A DNA stretch of 64,000 nt from positions 58,929,346 through 58,993,345 of the forward strand of contig NC_090324.1 of the NCBI RefSeq assembly GCF_040869045.1. Reading direction: 5' to 3'. Positions within the stretch are counted from its first letter, which is position 1. The number at the start of each line of letters is the position of its first letter. Source of the stretch: Eurosta solidaginis (Eukaryota; Arthropoda; Insecta; Diptera; Tephritidae). Positions 11,478-20,984 of this stretch are shown here, piece after piece. The position numbers and the translations under genes were made by a program. Below the pieces are notes generated by a model. The model saw only the letters and a list, made by a program, of their open reading frames with translations. It did no database searches and had not been told where the DNA came from.

Positions 11478-12078
11478 TGTCACGGATATTAGCATCACTA
11501 AGCTATACCATCACTAAGGCGATGCTAAGGCCATGCTAAGCGGTATTTACGTCAATAATCAAATCATGTATACACATATATAAGACAGCCGAGATGTCAC
11601 ACACAGATGCATTTACTTATACGCCTATGTGTGTGCGAGAGACTGTAAACTACAAACTCACATACATCTGAGAGACGCTGAAAAGTAGATAATTGTAAAC
11701 AAGTAGAAAATATATGAGAACTATAAACACACGAAATAGTTGGTAAGTTCTGGAAATAGAAGAGCCTAGATGTATGCAGCGTAAACTATAAAAGCGGGGC
11801 AAGCGAGTAAGAAGTAATTCAGTTTGATTTGAGTTTTCGATTGAGACGCTATCTAGCGAGCAATAGCAGTATTGTTTTGAATAGTAGAGTTTCATTTGAG
11901 CTATCAATCAGTTTGGTTATTAAGCCAGCTATTCGTTGCACAGTTTGGGTGTTATTGTGAAGTACTTTAATAAAGGCCATTTTGCATTATTACAAATTGG
12001 AGTTATTTATTCAACAGTTTAGTGATTCGAACTTAGCAGAGGATTGCAAATAAGAGGATTTGCAGTAAATTCGTTACA
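11478..12078 (+). repeat. G1-1 3' LTR
   Basis: A 601-bp LTR, TGTCAC...TTACA. TATAAAAG lies at 11787-11794 and AATAAA at 11969-11974. It shows only a few substitutions against the split 5' LTR, for example AGCCAGTAAG versus AGCGAGTAAG, so the insertion is fairly recent. It is followed by ATAT and the N1 tail. Confidence 0.93.
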
Positions 12079-12224
12079 ATATGTAATATTAGTTAAACAA
12101 TGAATTTACTCATTTCTTTTTAATGAAATAGTTTTAAGAAAAAATTATGAATTTCTAAATTGTACTATACAATGAATTAGGCTTTTTTGTGCCGTAATAA
12201 ATAAAATAATAATTATTATTATTA
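12079..12224 (+). mobile_element. N1 3' UTR and tail, continued after G1-1
   Basis: After the ATAT duplication the sequence is AT-rich without an ORF and ends GCCGTAATAAATAAAATAATAATT and ATT repeats, a typical microsatellite tail. Together with 2566-3826 it makes one non-LTR fragment split by G1-1. Confidence 0.65.
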
Positions 12225-12319
12225 ATTAAAAGATAGCCGGTCAATTATGTATTTAACAGCAGTATAAATAGGCTTTTTGACCATTATTTGCTTAGTGCAA
12301 AGTTAAATTAAACTCCACT

Positions 12320-12368
12320 ATTTCGGCTCAACGTTTCGCTAAGCACCTTAGCTTCTTCAGGAGCGAAA
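12320..12368 (-). ncRNA. Hammerhead ribozyme motif, left Penelope copy
   Basis: On the minus strand: stem I (TTTCGCTC with GAGCCGAAA, one bulge), core CTGAAGA, stem II GCTAAG-GTG-CTTAGC, core GAA, then ACGT and T before stem I. This is the mirror of 17158-17206. Hammerheads are known in Penelope-like element terminal repeats; activity is not shown here. Confidence 0.75.
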
Positions 12369-12717
12369 CTGAATTTATTTAGTAATTTTTATCACAAACC
12401 AGTAATTTTATAACAACAGCAATGTACATAAAAGAAAGTTATTAAAAGAAATTTTGGTTAGAATTTAGCAAACAGATTGTTTAGTGAAAAACTTACATAT
12501 ATAAATGTATGTATCCCTAGATTACATTAGGCGTCACAAATTGCACAAAGTATAAACTAACTAAGTTATTCAAGAAAATTAAAAGTATAAAAATGGTACT
12601 AGTAATATGTAGTACACTTGTCATTAAACTGGACTTTGATCATCAAACATAATTGGTATGTTTTGTTTACATATGTACGTATGTATGAAAGGCTGTGTTC
12701 AGTGAATACCTAAGAAT

Positions 12718-13049
12718 GTGAAAATGTAAACAAAAACTTTATAAACATAAAAGATATGCGGCGGAGATGTCAGCTGTGTCTTCCTTTCTATTAACAGTTC
12801 TCTCTCTATTTTGCATAATTCTTAAGCTTTCTGTTGTGTATCTCACTTTTTCCCGCCTTTCCTTGTCCAATATTCTCGCTTTACCTAGATCAACAGAGTG
12901 TCCGCTTTCCGTTGTGTGTTGCGATAGTGCTGTATTATTTTTCTTTTTATTTATATCCGACTCATGCTCTTTGAGTCGGATACCCAGGGTGCGCTTTGTT
13001 GTACCTATATATATTTTATTACATTTTTCGTGTTCGGTTCCTTCACATG
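12718..13049 (-). repeat. 332-bp tandem duplication of the Penelope 3' end
   Basis: The segment from GTGAAAATGTAAACAAAAAC to CCTTCACATG is repeated directly at 13050-13381. It covers the GIY-YIG C-terminal 100 codons and the first bases of the 3' UTR, giving a second reading (12739-13080) of the same protein tail. It is present only in the left copy. Partial tandem copies are common for Penelope elements. Confidence 0.9.
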
Positions 13050-13070
13050 GTGAAAATGTAAACAAAAACT

Positions 13071-14945
13071 TTATAAACATAAAAGATATGCGGCGGAGAT
13101 GTCAGCTGTGTCTTCCTTTCTATTAACAGTTCTCTCTCTATTTTGCATAATTCTTAAGCTTTCTGTTGTGTATCTCACTTTTTCCCGCCTTTCCTTGTCC
13201 AATATTCTCGCTTTACCTAGATCAACAGAGTGTCCGCTTTCCGTTGTGTGTTGCGATAGTGCTGTATTATTTTTCTTTTTATTTATATCCGACTCATGCT
13301 CTTTGAGTCGGATACCCAGGGTGCGCTTTGTTGTACCTATATATATTTTATTACATTTTTCGTGTTTGGTTCCTTCACATGGTATTTCGTATACTATATT
13401 GTTGTGTTGTGAAAGGGGGATAGGGCTTTTTGTTTTAGTGAAAATACTTTGTAGAGTTCGATTTGATTTATAAGCCAAGCATGTGTTATTTTTGTTGTAT
13501 GGTATATCAGAGCCGAAGTTCTCTGTTAATTTTGGTATGTAAGTCACACTGAAGAACTTCTTCGTTTGGCTTGCAGTGCTTGTTGTTGAGAATCTGCTAC
13601 TTTTGTTTTCTATTTGTGCTATCTTATGCTGTATAAGATTTTGTATCAGGGTACTCGGGTAATTATTGTTTATTAAGATCTCACGGATTTTATTTATGTT
13701 CACATTCCAAAATTTTTTATGGCTAATATTTAGTACTTTTTCGATTAAGTTGGATGCCGTGTTGACTTTGTATTTGAAGGGTTGGGCTGACAGAAAATTT
13801 ATGAGGCGCCCCGATGATGTTGGTTTCGTATACCAATCTAATACTAATTCCTTTTCCGTTCTGTGGATTCTTATGTCTAGAAAGGGAATATTGCCGTTCT
13901 GCTCTATTTCAGAAGTGAATTTTAGTTTGTTATGGTATTTATTTGATGTGTCTAATATAATGTTCAAATCGTTTCTTTTAATTATTGCAAGGATGTCATC
14001 CACGTATTTGACTATAAATTGTATGTTAATGTTATATTTTTGTTTAAGTTCAGACATAGTCTCATTCACTAAGTCATCCATGACTATGTCGGCTATGGTT
14101 GGAGAGAGGGGATTACCCATAGGCATACCAAACGTTTGTGAATATAGTTTTTCATTGAACATAAAGTAATTGTTATCTTTCAAGCAAAAGTCTAATATTT
14201 GCTTAAATTTTGGTCTAGGTATACTGGATATTTTTTCAATTTTATCCCACTTTTTGGTGATTATTTTTGTAGCTAGCGTTGTCGGTATATTTGTGAAGAG
14301 CGAAACAACATCAAAAGATACCAGTAAGTCGTCGTCTCCCAATTTGATGTCTTTTAGTCTCTCTTTTAATTCAAAGGAATTTTTGATGTTGTAATCATCT
14401 GATACCAAGGACCTCAGAAAGCCTCCAAGGTATTTCGACAATTCATAGCATGGAACGTTAGTCGACGACACTATGGGACGAAAGGGTAAATCAGTCTTAT
14501 GAATTTTAGGCAAGCCGTACAGTCTTGGGGCAATCGCTGTTGAGCATGCTAATCGTTGTTTTTCCCTTATGTTAATTATGTGGCTTTTGTACAAATCGTT
14601 AACGAGTTTATTGTTCTTACGTTGGAGTTCCATTGTTGGATCATTCCTCAGTGTTTTGTACGTGTTTTTATCTTCCAGTATTTTCCCCATCTTTTTCATG
14701 TATTCCTCCTTGTACAGTACTACTGTTTTGTTGCCTTTATCCGCGTCAGTTATTATGATGTTTTTGTGTGCATTAAGGAATAGCTTGGCTTTGTTGAAAG
14801 ATTCCAAGACGAATTTTTCTTTGGAGTTGAGTTTTCTTCCTCGTTTGAACTGTAGGATACGGTTGCTTACTTTATTACGATACCTACGACAACAAACGAT
14901 TTTACACCTACAACAATTATTGCTGAAATGGAACAAATAATTCAA
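13071..14945 (-). CDS. Penelope-like reverse transcriptase with GIY-YIG endonuclease (left copy)
   Basis: An uninterrupted frame of 624 codons. Domains in order: N-terminal KFVLESFNKAKLF and ITDADKGNKTVVL; RT with LPFRPIVSSTN, SFDVVSLFTNIP, GMPMGNPLSPTIADI and the catalytic KYVDDILAI; a connector; then a GIY-YIG nuclease starting with CNKIYIGTTKRTLGIRLKEH near residue 535. Such proteins prime reverse transcription at a nicked target. The first 22 codons (14880-14945) run antisense through the unique centre, so the native protein probably starts upstream of the palindrome junction and is truncated here; homology with the sister copy begins at RNKVSNRIL. No internal stop. Young copy. Confidence 0.92.
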   Translation of the reverse strand: MNYLFHFSNNCCRCKIVCCRRYRNKVSNRILQFKRGRKLNSKEKFVLESFNKAKLFLNAHKNIIITDADKGNKTVVLYKEEYMKKMGKILEDKNTYKTLRNDPTMELQRKNNKLVNDLYKSHIINIREKQRLACSTAIAPRLYGLPKIHKTDLPFRPIVSSTNVPCYELSKYLGGFLRSLVSDDYNIKNSFELKERLKDIKLGDDDLLVSFDVVSLFTNIPTTLATKIITKKWDKIEKISSIPRPKFKQILDFCLKDNNYFMFNEKLYSQTFGMPMGNPLSPTIADIVMDDLVNETMSELKQKYNINIQFIVKYVDDILAIIKRNDLNIILDTSNKYHNKLKFTSEIEQNGNIPFLDIRIHRTEKELVLDWYTKPTSSGRLINFLSAQPFKYKVNTASNLIEKVLNISHKKFWNVNINKIREILINNNYPSTLIQNLIQHKIAQIENKSSRFSTTSTASQTKKFFSVTYIPKLTENFGSDIPYNKNNTCLAYKSNRTLQSIFTKTKSPIPLSQHNNIVYEIPCEGTKHEKCNKIYIGTTKRTLGIRLKEHESDINKKKNNTALSQHTTESGHSVDLGKARILDKERREKVRYTTESLRIMQNRERTVNRKEDTADISAAYLLCL

Positions 14946-16787
14946 AACTTAGACGATGACAAAACCAAAGACATAGCACGTAATAAAGTAAGCAACCGTA
15001 TCCTACAGTTCAAACGAGGAAGAAAACTCAACTCCAAAGAAAAATTCGTCTTGGAATCTTTCAACAAAGCCAAGCTATTCCTTAATGCACACAAAAACAT
15101 CATAATAACTGACGCGGATAAAGGCAACAAAACAGTAGTACTGTACAAGGAGGAATACATGAAAAAGATGGGGAAAATACTGGAAGATAAAAACACGTAC
15201 AAAACACTGAGGAATGATCCAACAATGGAACTCCAACGTAAGAACAATAAACTCGTTAACGATTTGTACAAAAGCCACATAATTAACATAAGGGAAAAAC
15301 AACGATTAGCATGCTCAACAGCGATTGCCCCAAGACTGTACGGCTTGCCTAAAATTCATAAGACTGATTTACCCTTTCGTCCCATAGTGTCGTCGACTAA
15401 CGTTCCATGCTATGAATTGTCGAAATACCTTGGAGGCTTTCTGAGGTCCTTGGTATCAGATGATTACAACATCAAAAATTCCTTTGAATTAAAAGAGAGA
15501 CTAAAAGACATCAAATTGGGAGACGACGACTTACTGGTATCTTTTGATGTTGTTTCGCTCTTCACAAATATACCGACAACGCTAGCTACAAAAATAATCA
15601 CCAAAAAGTGGGATAAAATTGAAAAAATATCCAGTATACCTAGACCAAAATTTAAGCAAATATTAGACTTTTGCTTGAAAGATAACAATTACTTTATGTT
15701 CAATGAAAAACTATATTCACAAACGTTTGGTATGCCTATGGGTAATCCCCTCTCTCCAACCATAGCCGACATAGTCATGGATGACTTAGTGAACGAGACT
15801 ATGTCTGAACTTAAACAAAAATATAACATTAACATACAATTTATAGTCAAATACGTGGATGACATCCTTGCAATAATTAAAAGAAACGATTTGAACATTA
15901 TATTAGACACATTAAATAAATACCATAACAAACTAAAATTCACTTCTGAAATAGAGCAGAACGGCAATATTCCCTTTCTAGACATAAGAATCCACAGAAC
16001 GGAAAAGGAATTAGTATTAGATTGGTATACGAAACCAACATCATCGGGGCGCCTCATAAATTTTCTGTCAGCCCAACCCTTCAAATACAAAGTGAACACG
16101 GCATCCAACTTAATCGAAAAAGTACTAAATATTAGCCATAAAAAATTTTGGAATGTGAACATAAATAAAATCCGTGAGATCTTAATAAACAATAATTACC
16201 CGAGTACCCTGATACAAAATCTTATACAGCATAAGATAGAACAAATAGAAAACAAAAGTAGCAGATTCTCAACAACAAGCACTGCAAGCCAAACGAAGAA
16301 GTTCTTCAGTGTGACTTACATACCAAAATTAACAGAGAACTTCGGCTCTGATATACCATACAACAAAAATAACACATGCTTGGCTTATAAATCAAATCGA
16401 ACTCTACAAAGTATTTTCACTAAAACAAAAAGCCCTATCCCCCTTTCACAACACAACAATATAGTATACGAAATACCATGTGAAGGAACCGAACACGAAA
16501 AATGTAATAAAATATATATAGGTACAACAAAGCGCACCCTGGGTATCCGACTCAAAGAGCATGAGTCGGATATAAATAAAAAGAAAAATAATACAGCACT
16601 ATCGCAACACACAACGGAAAGCGGACACTCTGTTGATCTAGGTAAAGCGAGAATATTGGACAAGGAAAGGCGGGAAAAAGTGAGATACACAACAGAAAGC
16701 TTAAGAATTATGCAAAATAGAGAGAGAACTGTTAATAGAAAGGAAGACACAGCTGACATCTCCGCCGCATATCTTTTATGTTTATAA
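14928..16787 (+). CDS. Penelope-like reverse transcriptase with GIY-YIG endonuclease (right copy)
   Basis: A 619-codon frame, almost identical to the left copy from RNKVSNRIL onward. RT motifs GMPMGNPLSPTIADI and KYVDDILAI and the GIY-YIG core are intact. The ATG at 14928 (MEQIIQNLDDD) is in frame with an open upstream stretch (PTTTNDFTPTTIIAE) that reaches the inverted junction, so the native N-terminus may be longer and is cut there. The stop is TAA at 16785-16787, followed by a 480-bp 3' UTR with the hammerhead motif. The intact RT and nuclease could be functional; whether it is transcribed is unknown. Confidence 0.92.
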   Translation: MEQIIQNLDDDKTKDIARNKVSNRILQFKRGRKLNSKEKFVLESFNKAKLFLNAHKNIIITDADKGNKTVVLYKEEYMKKMGKILEDKNTYKTLRNDPTMELQRKNNKLVNDLYKSHIINIREKQRLACSTAIAPRLYGLPKIHKTDLPFRPIVSSTNVPCYELSKYLGGFLRSLVSDDYNIKNSFELKERLKDIKLGDDDLLVSFDVVSLFTNIPTTLATKIITKKWDKIEKISSIPRPKFKQILDFCLKDNNYFMFNEKLYSQTFGMPMGNPLSPTIADIVMDDLVNETMSELKQKYNINIQFIVKYVDDILAIIKRNDLNIILDTLNKYHNKLKFTSEIEQNGNIPFLDIRIHRTEKELVLDWYTKPTSSGRLINFLSAQPFKYKVNTASNLIEKVLNISHKKFWNVNINKIREILINNNYPSTLIQNLIQHKIEQIENKSSRFSTTSTASQTKKFFSVTYIPKLTENFGSDIPYNKNNTCLAYKSNRTLQSIFTKTKSPIPLSQHNNIVYEIPCEGTEHEKCNKIYIGTTKRTLGIRLKEHESDINKKKNNTALSQHTTESGHSVDLGKARILDKERREKVRYTTESLRIMQNRERTVNRKEDTADISAAYLLCL

Positions 16788-17267
16788 AGTTTTTGTTTAC
16801 ATTTTCACATTCTTAGGTATTCACTGAACACAGCCTTTCATACATACGTACATATGTAAACAAAACATACCAATTATGTTTGATGATCAAAGTCCAGTTT
16901 AATGACAAGTGTACTACATATTACTAGTACCATTTTTATACTTTTAATTTTCTTGAATAACTTAGTTAGTTTATACTTTGTGCAATTTGTGACGCCTAAT
17001 GTAATCTAGGGATACATACATTTATATATGTAAGTTTTTCACTAAACAATCTGTTTGCTAAATTCTAACCAAAATTTCTTTTAATAACTTTCTTTTATGT
17101 ACATTGCTGTTGTTATAAAATTACTGGTTTGTGATAAAAATTACTAAATAAATTCAGTTTCGCTCCTGAAGAAGCTAAGGTGCTTAGCGAAACGTTGAGC
17201 CGAAATAGTGGAGTTTAATTTAACTTTGCACTAAGCAAATAATGGTCAAAAAGCCTATTTATACTGC
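14978..17267 (+). repeat. Right arm of the Penelope palindrome
   Basis: The complement of the left arm, from CGTAATAAAGTAAGC to GCCTATTTATACTGC. It lacks the 332-bp duplication and has the longer native coding start upstream (14928-14977). Confidence 0.9.
17158..17206 (+). ncRNA. Hammerhead ribozyme motif, right Penelope copy
   Basis: Stem I 5' strand TTTCGCTC (17158-17165); CTGAAGA core (17166-17172); stem II GCTAAG/CTTAGC with loop GTG (17174-17188); GAA (17189-17191); ACGT as a self-complementary stem III (17192-17195); predicted cleavage after T17196; stem I 3' strand GAGCCGAAA. All conserved core positions of C-U-G-A-N-G-A ... G-A-A-A ... U-H are met. The two-base-pair palindromic stem III fits the dimer-type hammerheads reported for Penelope-like elements. 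Confidence 0.78.
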
Positions 17268-17283
17268 AATTATTATTATTATT

Positions 17284-18188
17284 TTCGTCCACGACCCTTT
17301 TAAAAATCTTCTATATAAAAGTGGGCGTGGTCTTTAACCGATCTCGTCCATTTTTTCTAGAAATATTTCCTGCTTTTTGGAAAATTTTTTAACCCATTTT
17401 TATTACGATCCGTTAATTTTTCTTCGAGTTATGGCTCCCGAAACATAGAAAATTGATTAGTCATAAAAGGGCCGGTGCCACACCCATTTTTTTTAATTTG
17501 AAGTTTTTTCTATTTATTGTTATAAATAAACTTGGGGAATGAAATACTTTTTTGCAAAGATATATCTTTTCTGCTTATTTTGTTCGTCCAGAACCCTTTT
17601 AAAAATCTTTTATATAAAAGTGGGCGTGGTGCTTAACCGATTTCGTAAATTTTTCTTCAAAGCATTCCTTATAGTAAAGACAGTTTCTCTACCGAATTTT
17701 GTTACGATAAGTTTAACCATTTTTAATTTATGATTAATAATATTTGTAAAATTTATTTTATAACAAGTGGGCGGTACCACGCCCATTTAAATTTTATTTT
17801 TTTAATTTTTATCAAGAGTCTCAATATCAGCCCAAACGTCAAATTTCAACATTCTAGGTGTATTATTTACTAAATAATCAGGTTTTTTGTTTTTCCAATA
17901 TGTCATATATATAAAAAGTGGGCGCGGTTTCAATACCAATCTATTCTGGGTCCAGATAAGCTCATGTACCAAATTTGGTGAAGATATCTTAATATTTACT
18001 CAGGTTATCGTGTTAAAGGACAGACGCACGGACGGACGGACATGGCTCAATCAAATTTTTTTCGATACTGATGATTTTGCCATATGGAAGCCTATATCTA
18101 TCTCGATTCCTTTATACCTGTACAACCAACCGTTATCCAATCAGAGTTAATATACTCTGTGTGCAAAGCACGCTGAGTATAAAAAATG
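17284..18188 (+). mobile_element. Diverged family A fragment A2
   Basis: Repeated AAAAGTGGGCGTGG blocks (17318, 17619, 17919) and a CCACGCCCATTT block (17778) are followed by GGACGGACGGACATGGCTCAA, TCTATCTCGATTCC, and an end hairpin GTTAATATACTCTGTGTGCAAAGC...GAGTATAAAA at about 18147-18183. It has no 130-bp array and is truncated on the left beside the Penelope target site. It shares the terminal hairpin with the other copies but differs in sequence, so it is an older or separate subfamily. Confidence 0.75.
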
Positions 18189-18459
18189 TACTGACTAGTG
18201 ATTACAAAATAAAAAAGGTTGACTTTCACAATAAGATTTAATAAACATCGCAGTGATGAAATTAGCACGTATGTTGACTTATATACATAAATTGGTCCAA
18301 CTGTTTCTTTTCTTTGCAGATCATCTACAAAGGTTAATCATTATATATACACATGATATTCGACTGCCTTCCGAAATAAAATATTTTCTGTTCCTATTAA
18401 TAAGGAAAGGAGGGACTAGTTGTGATTCGAATTTTTCCCATTTTAATATTGTATAATAT
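18189..18459. other. Unassigned spacer
   Basis: No gene, repeat unit or element end recognised. AT-rich. The short frames here show no coding signature. Confidence 0.5.
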
Positions 18460-18925
18460 TGTATTTAGTGAAACTCTGCTTATTTTACACCTTCTACTAA
18501 AGTTCGTATCGCTAAATTGCTGAATAAATTATTTCAATATTCAATTATGCAAAATGGTCTTTATTAGACTTCTTTGAAAATACTTCACAATAACACTTAT
18601 ACTTCGCAAGCAATAGAGTGCTTAAATCAAACTGATTACGGACTACTCAGTTTCTGCTTCTTTTATACTCTCTACCAAAATGTCTAGACGTTTCTTCTTC
18701 TAGAATCCTCTACCTGGTCAGCAGCCATACGAGCGTGTATTTGTAGTGTGTAACCTTATGCGTGTGTATATGTGAGCGAAGTAGTAGCTGATGATGACAT
18801 ACGTTTGTGAGTATCTCTCTGCTGCTTGTATGTATGTGTACATAATGATTAATGTGTGTATGTAGCTCGCTTAAATTTTGTTGTGCCTTTACTTAATAAC
18901 CTTAAAGATGGTAATATTGGTCACA
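18460..18925 (-). repeat. G1-2 3' LTR
   Basis: 466 bases; on the minus strand it begins TGTGACCAATATTACC and ends ACTAAATACA. A TATAAAAG box (complement CTTTTATA near 18659) and AATAAAG (complement near 18560) are present. It matches the partial 5' LTR at 24634. Confidence 0.85.
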
Positions 18926-18941
18926 TTGACCTCCACCTAAG
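18926..18941 (-). promoter_or_regulatory. G1-2 polypurine tract
   Basis: The complement reads ACTTAGGTGGAGGTCAA directly before the LTR, matching G1-1 ACTTAGGTGGAGGGCAG. Confidence 0.7.
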
Positions 18942-18989
18942 TATGATCGTCGCGATCAGACAAATTTTTTGATCTAAACGCTGCCAGCC

Positions 18990-20420
18990 TTTCCAAATGA
19001 ACCACTTTCATTTTGGTTCGTGGTTTGCCAATGGTTTGTATGCGGTAAACTACATCGTTGATCCGTTTTACAACTTTTTATGGGCCTTCCCAATTACACT
19101 GCAATTTCGGGGCAACCTTTTTTTCGTTGTGGCTTGTATACAAAATAAAATAAATGTAAGGCGCGATAACCTCCGAAGAGATCTAAGACCGAGCTTCTCT
19201 TTCAATTTGCGTCGTGCTCCTCTAAATTTTCCCTACAAATTGGCCGGACAGGACCTTCATGTTTTATGCCGACTCCGAACGGCATCTGCAAGGCAGATGA
19301 GTTTTCACTGAGAGCTTCTCATGGCAGAAATACACCCGGAGCGCTTGCCAAACACTACCGAGAGGCGACCCCGCTTAGAAAAATTTTCTTCTAATTGAAA
19401 AACCTTATTTCTAAAATTTTGATGTTGCTTTGCCCGGGGTGCGAACCCAGGGCATACGGTGTGATAGGCGGAGCACGCTATCATCCATCACACAACGGTG
19501 GTCGCCAAATCTCCTTCCTGAAAACCTTCCGAATTAATTGCATTATCGTATCTGGCTTTCATCTTGTCACTCATAATTTTTGTACGTTTCCTTACAAGAT
19601 CGTGTATTTCTCTCAGCTCTTTTTCCAAGACACCTGTGGATTTCTTGACACTTCTCTCCGCATCGGCATCATTCTCAAACTTCAAATCAGCTGGCAGTCG
19701 AAGGTCATTGCCAATAATTACCTTTGCGAGAGTTTGGCCCGTTGTCTAATGCACTGCCGATCGGTAAGCCATCAAGAATAATATTATGTGTGTATCCCAC
19801 TCCTTATGGTACTTGTCTACTACTTTTCTAAAATAATCCTCCAATGTACTATTGAATCGTTCCACCATATCATCGGACTGAGGATGTAATGCAGTTGTCC
19901 GTGTTTTTCGAATGGCCAACTTCTTCCACATTTCTTGGAACACAGCTGATTCAAAATTCCTGCCTTGGTCAGAATGTAACTCCATTGGTACACCATACTT
20001 TGCAACCCAATCGTTTGTAACCAATTCTGCTACTGTTTCCGCTTCTTGGTTTGGGATTGGGTATACCTCTGGCCATTTGCTGAAATAAACCATAACCACC
20101 AGTACGTATTTGTTTCCGCGGTTGCTAGTAGGAAACGGACCTGCGACATCCATGGCGATCCTTTCAAATTATGAACCTGAAATATACTACTTCATCTGGC
20201 CACGACTCCGGGTTTGAGCCCTTTAACTCTGCTGCAATCCTCGCAGTTGGCAATACTCAGGGACCGACTGACGGCAACAAACCCAATAGAATCTCTACTT
20301 AATCGTCTCGAGCGTCCTCGTAATTCCAAGATGACATCCACTTGGACCGTTATGTAGCTCACTGAGAATGTCGGGACTCCTTTTCCTTGGAACAGCTATC
20401 AGTTTCCTCTTACTTTGACC
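18990..20420 (-). pseudogene. G1-2 integrase
   Basis: On the minus strand from about 20420: a zinc-binding HHCC region (GPSGCHLGITRTLETIK, then CEDC), the catalytic core 20153-19746 with Asp in MDVAGPFPTSN, Asp in HSDQGRNFES and Glu in MVERFNSTLEDY, then the C-terminal region 19690-19507 (KARYDNAINSEGFQEGDL) that continues at 19141-18990 after SINE S1. The core is one open frame of about 135 codons, but neighbours are out of frame with stops. The role in the family is joining element DNA to the target. Inactive through the SINE insertion and frameshifts. Confidence 0.85.
19142..19506 (-). mobile_element. tRNA-derived SINE, copy S1
   Basis: The complement starts GGCGACCACCGTTGTG and carries the tRNA-like head with a GGGTTCGCACCCCGGGC B-box. 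The body has CAATTAGAAGAAAATTTT, TGCCATGAGAAGCTCTCAGTG and CGGCATAAAACATGAAGG, and it ends in ATTTATTTTATTTTG. It interrupts the integrase tail of G1-2 within GDL. Target duplications are not clear here. Confidence 0.85.
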
Positions 20421-20619
20421 ATCCTCACTCTCCCATACTCGAAGAAGGCAAACGGATATCAATTCTAAACTGTTCCACTGCGCTCAATATGACTTCGCAA
20501 TTGGATTCTCTGCTGACATCTCTCTATTTGGTCTTTCGTTTCGTTCGAGCCCTTGCATAACATGTGATAGATCTGTATCTTCTAGCTGACACTTTCTTTC
20601 GAACACGTTATGGACATTA

Positions 20620-20963
20620 AAAAAATTAATAAATGTAAGGCGCGATAACCTCCGAAGAGATCTAAGGCCGAACTTTTCTTCCAATTTTCGTCGTGCTCCT
20701 CTTGATTTTCCCTACAAATTGGCCGGACGGGACCTACATGTTTTATGCCGACTCCGAACGGCATCTGCAAGGCAGATGAGTTTTCACTGAGAGCTTTTCA
20801 TGGCAGAAATACACCGGGGCGCTTGTCAAACACTTCCGAGGGGCGACCCCACTTAGACAAATTTTCTTCTAATTGAAAAACCTTATTTCTAAAATTTTGA
20901 TGTTGCTTTGCCCGGGGTGTGAACCCAGGCGTAGCACGCTACCATCACACCGCGGTGGCCGCC
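20620..20963 (-). mobile_element. tRNA-derived SINE, copy S2 (17-bp target duplication)
   Basis: Flanked by ACACGTTATGGACATTA (20603-20619) and ACACGTTATAGACATTA (20964-20980), a 17-bp target duplication with one mismatch. The head on the minus strand is GGCGGCCACCGCGGTGTGATGG. It defines the SINE ends exactly: 344 bases, head GGCGGCC, tail CATTTATTAATTTTTT. Confidence 0.93.
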
Positions 20964-20984
20964 ACACGTTATAGACATTAGCCG

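Larger units (their letters stand above)
3827..12078 (+). mobile_element. Gypsy-type LTR retrotransposon G1-1, internally deleted
   Basis: LTRs start TGTCACGGATATTAGC (3827 and 11478) and end TTCGTTACA (8980 and 12078). A 4-bp ATAT lies immediately outside both ends (3823-3826 and 12079-12082), a Gypsy-sized target duplication. The 5' LTR is split by the non-LTR element N2 (3929-8474). The interior (8981-11477) has a primer site, gag, protease and the integrase tail, but most of pol is absent. Without N2 the element is about 3.7 kb. A second member of the family is at 18460-24918. Confidence 0.9.
12259..14881 (-). repeat. Left arm of the Penelope palindrome
   Basis: Starts GCAGTATAAATAGGCTTTTT and ends at TTTATTACG. 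It is complementary to 14978-17267 across its whole length apart from a 332-bp tandem duplication near its outer end and sparse substitutions. Accounting for that duplication, the arms are 2291 and 2290 bases. Confidence 0.9.
12225..17267. mobile_element. Head-to-head pair of Penelope-like elements
   Basis: Two PLE copies face each other: minus-strand ORF 13071-14945 and plus-strand ORF 14928-16787. AATTATTATTATTA lies at 12211-12224 and 17268-17281, a possible 14-bp target duplication that would make the pair a single insertion into the N1 tail; the AT-rich context weakens this. The 3' UTRs face outward, each with a hammerhead motif. The central 97 bases (14882-14977) are present once. The copies differ by only a handful of residues (Ser/Leu, Ala/Glu, Lys/Glu), so the pair is young. 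Confidence 0.88.

Noticed and set aside
12739..13080. A separate small GIY-YIG gene
   Set aside because: It is the tail of the 332-bp tandem duplication of the Penelope ORF, not an independent gene.
13666..14394. Plus-strand open frames of 167 and 74 codons opposite the left Penelope ORF
   Set aside because: They are antisense shadows of a strongly conserved RT frame, and the same shadows appear in mirror image at 15464-16192.
12225..17267. Palindromic assembly artefact from a chimeric read
   Set aside because: The arms differ by a 332-bp duplication and by scattered substitutions, and a unique centre of 97 bases carries native coding sequence of only the right copy; still worth read-level confirmation.
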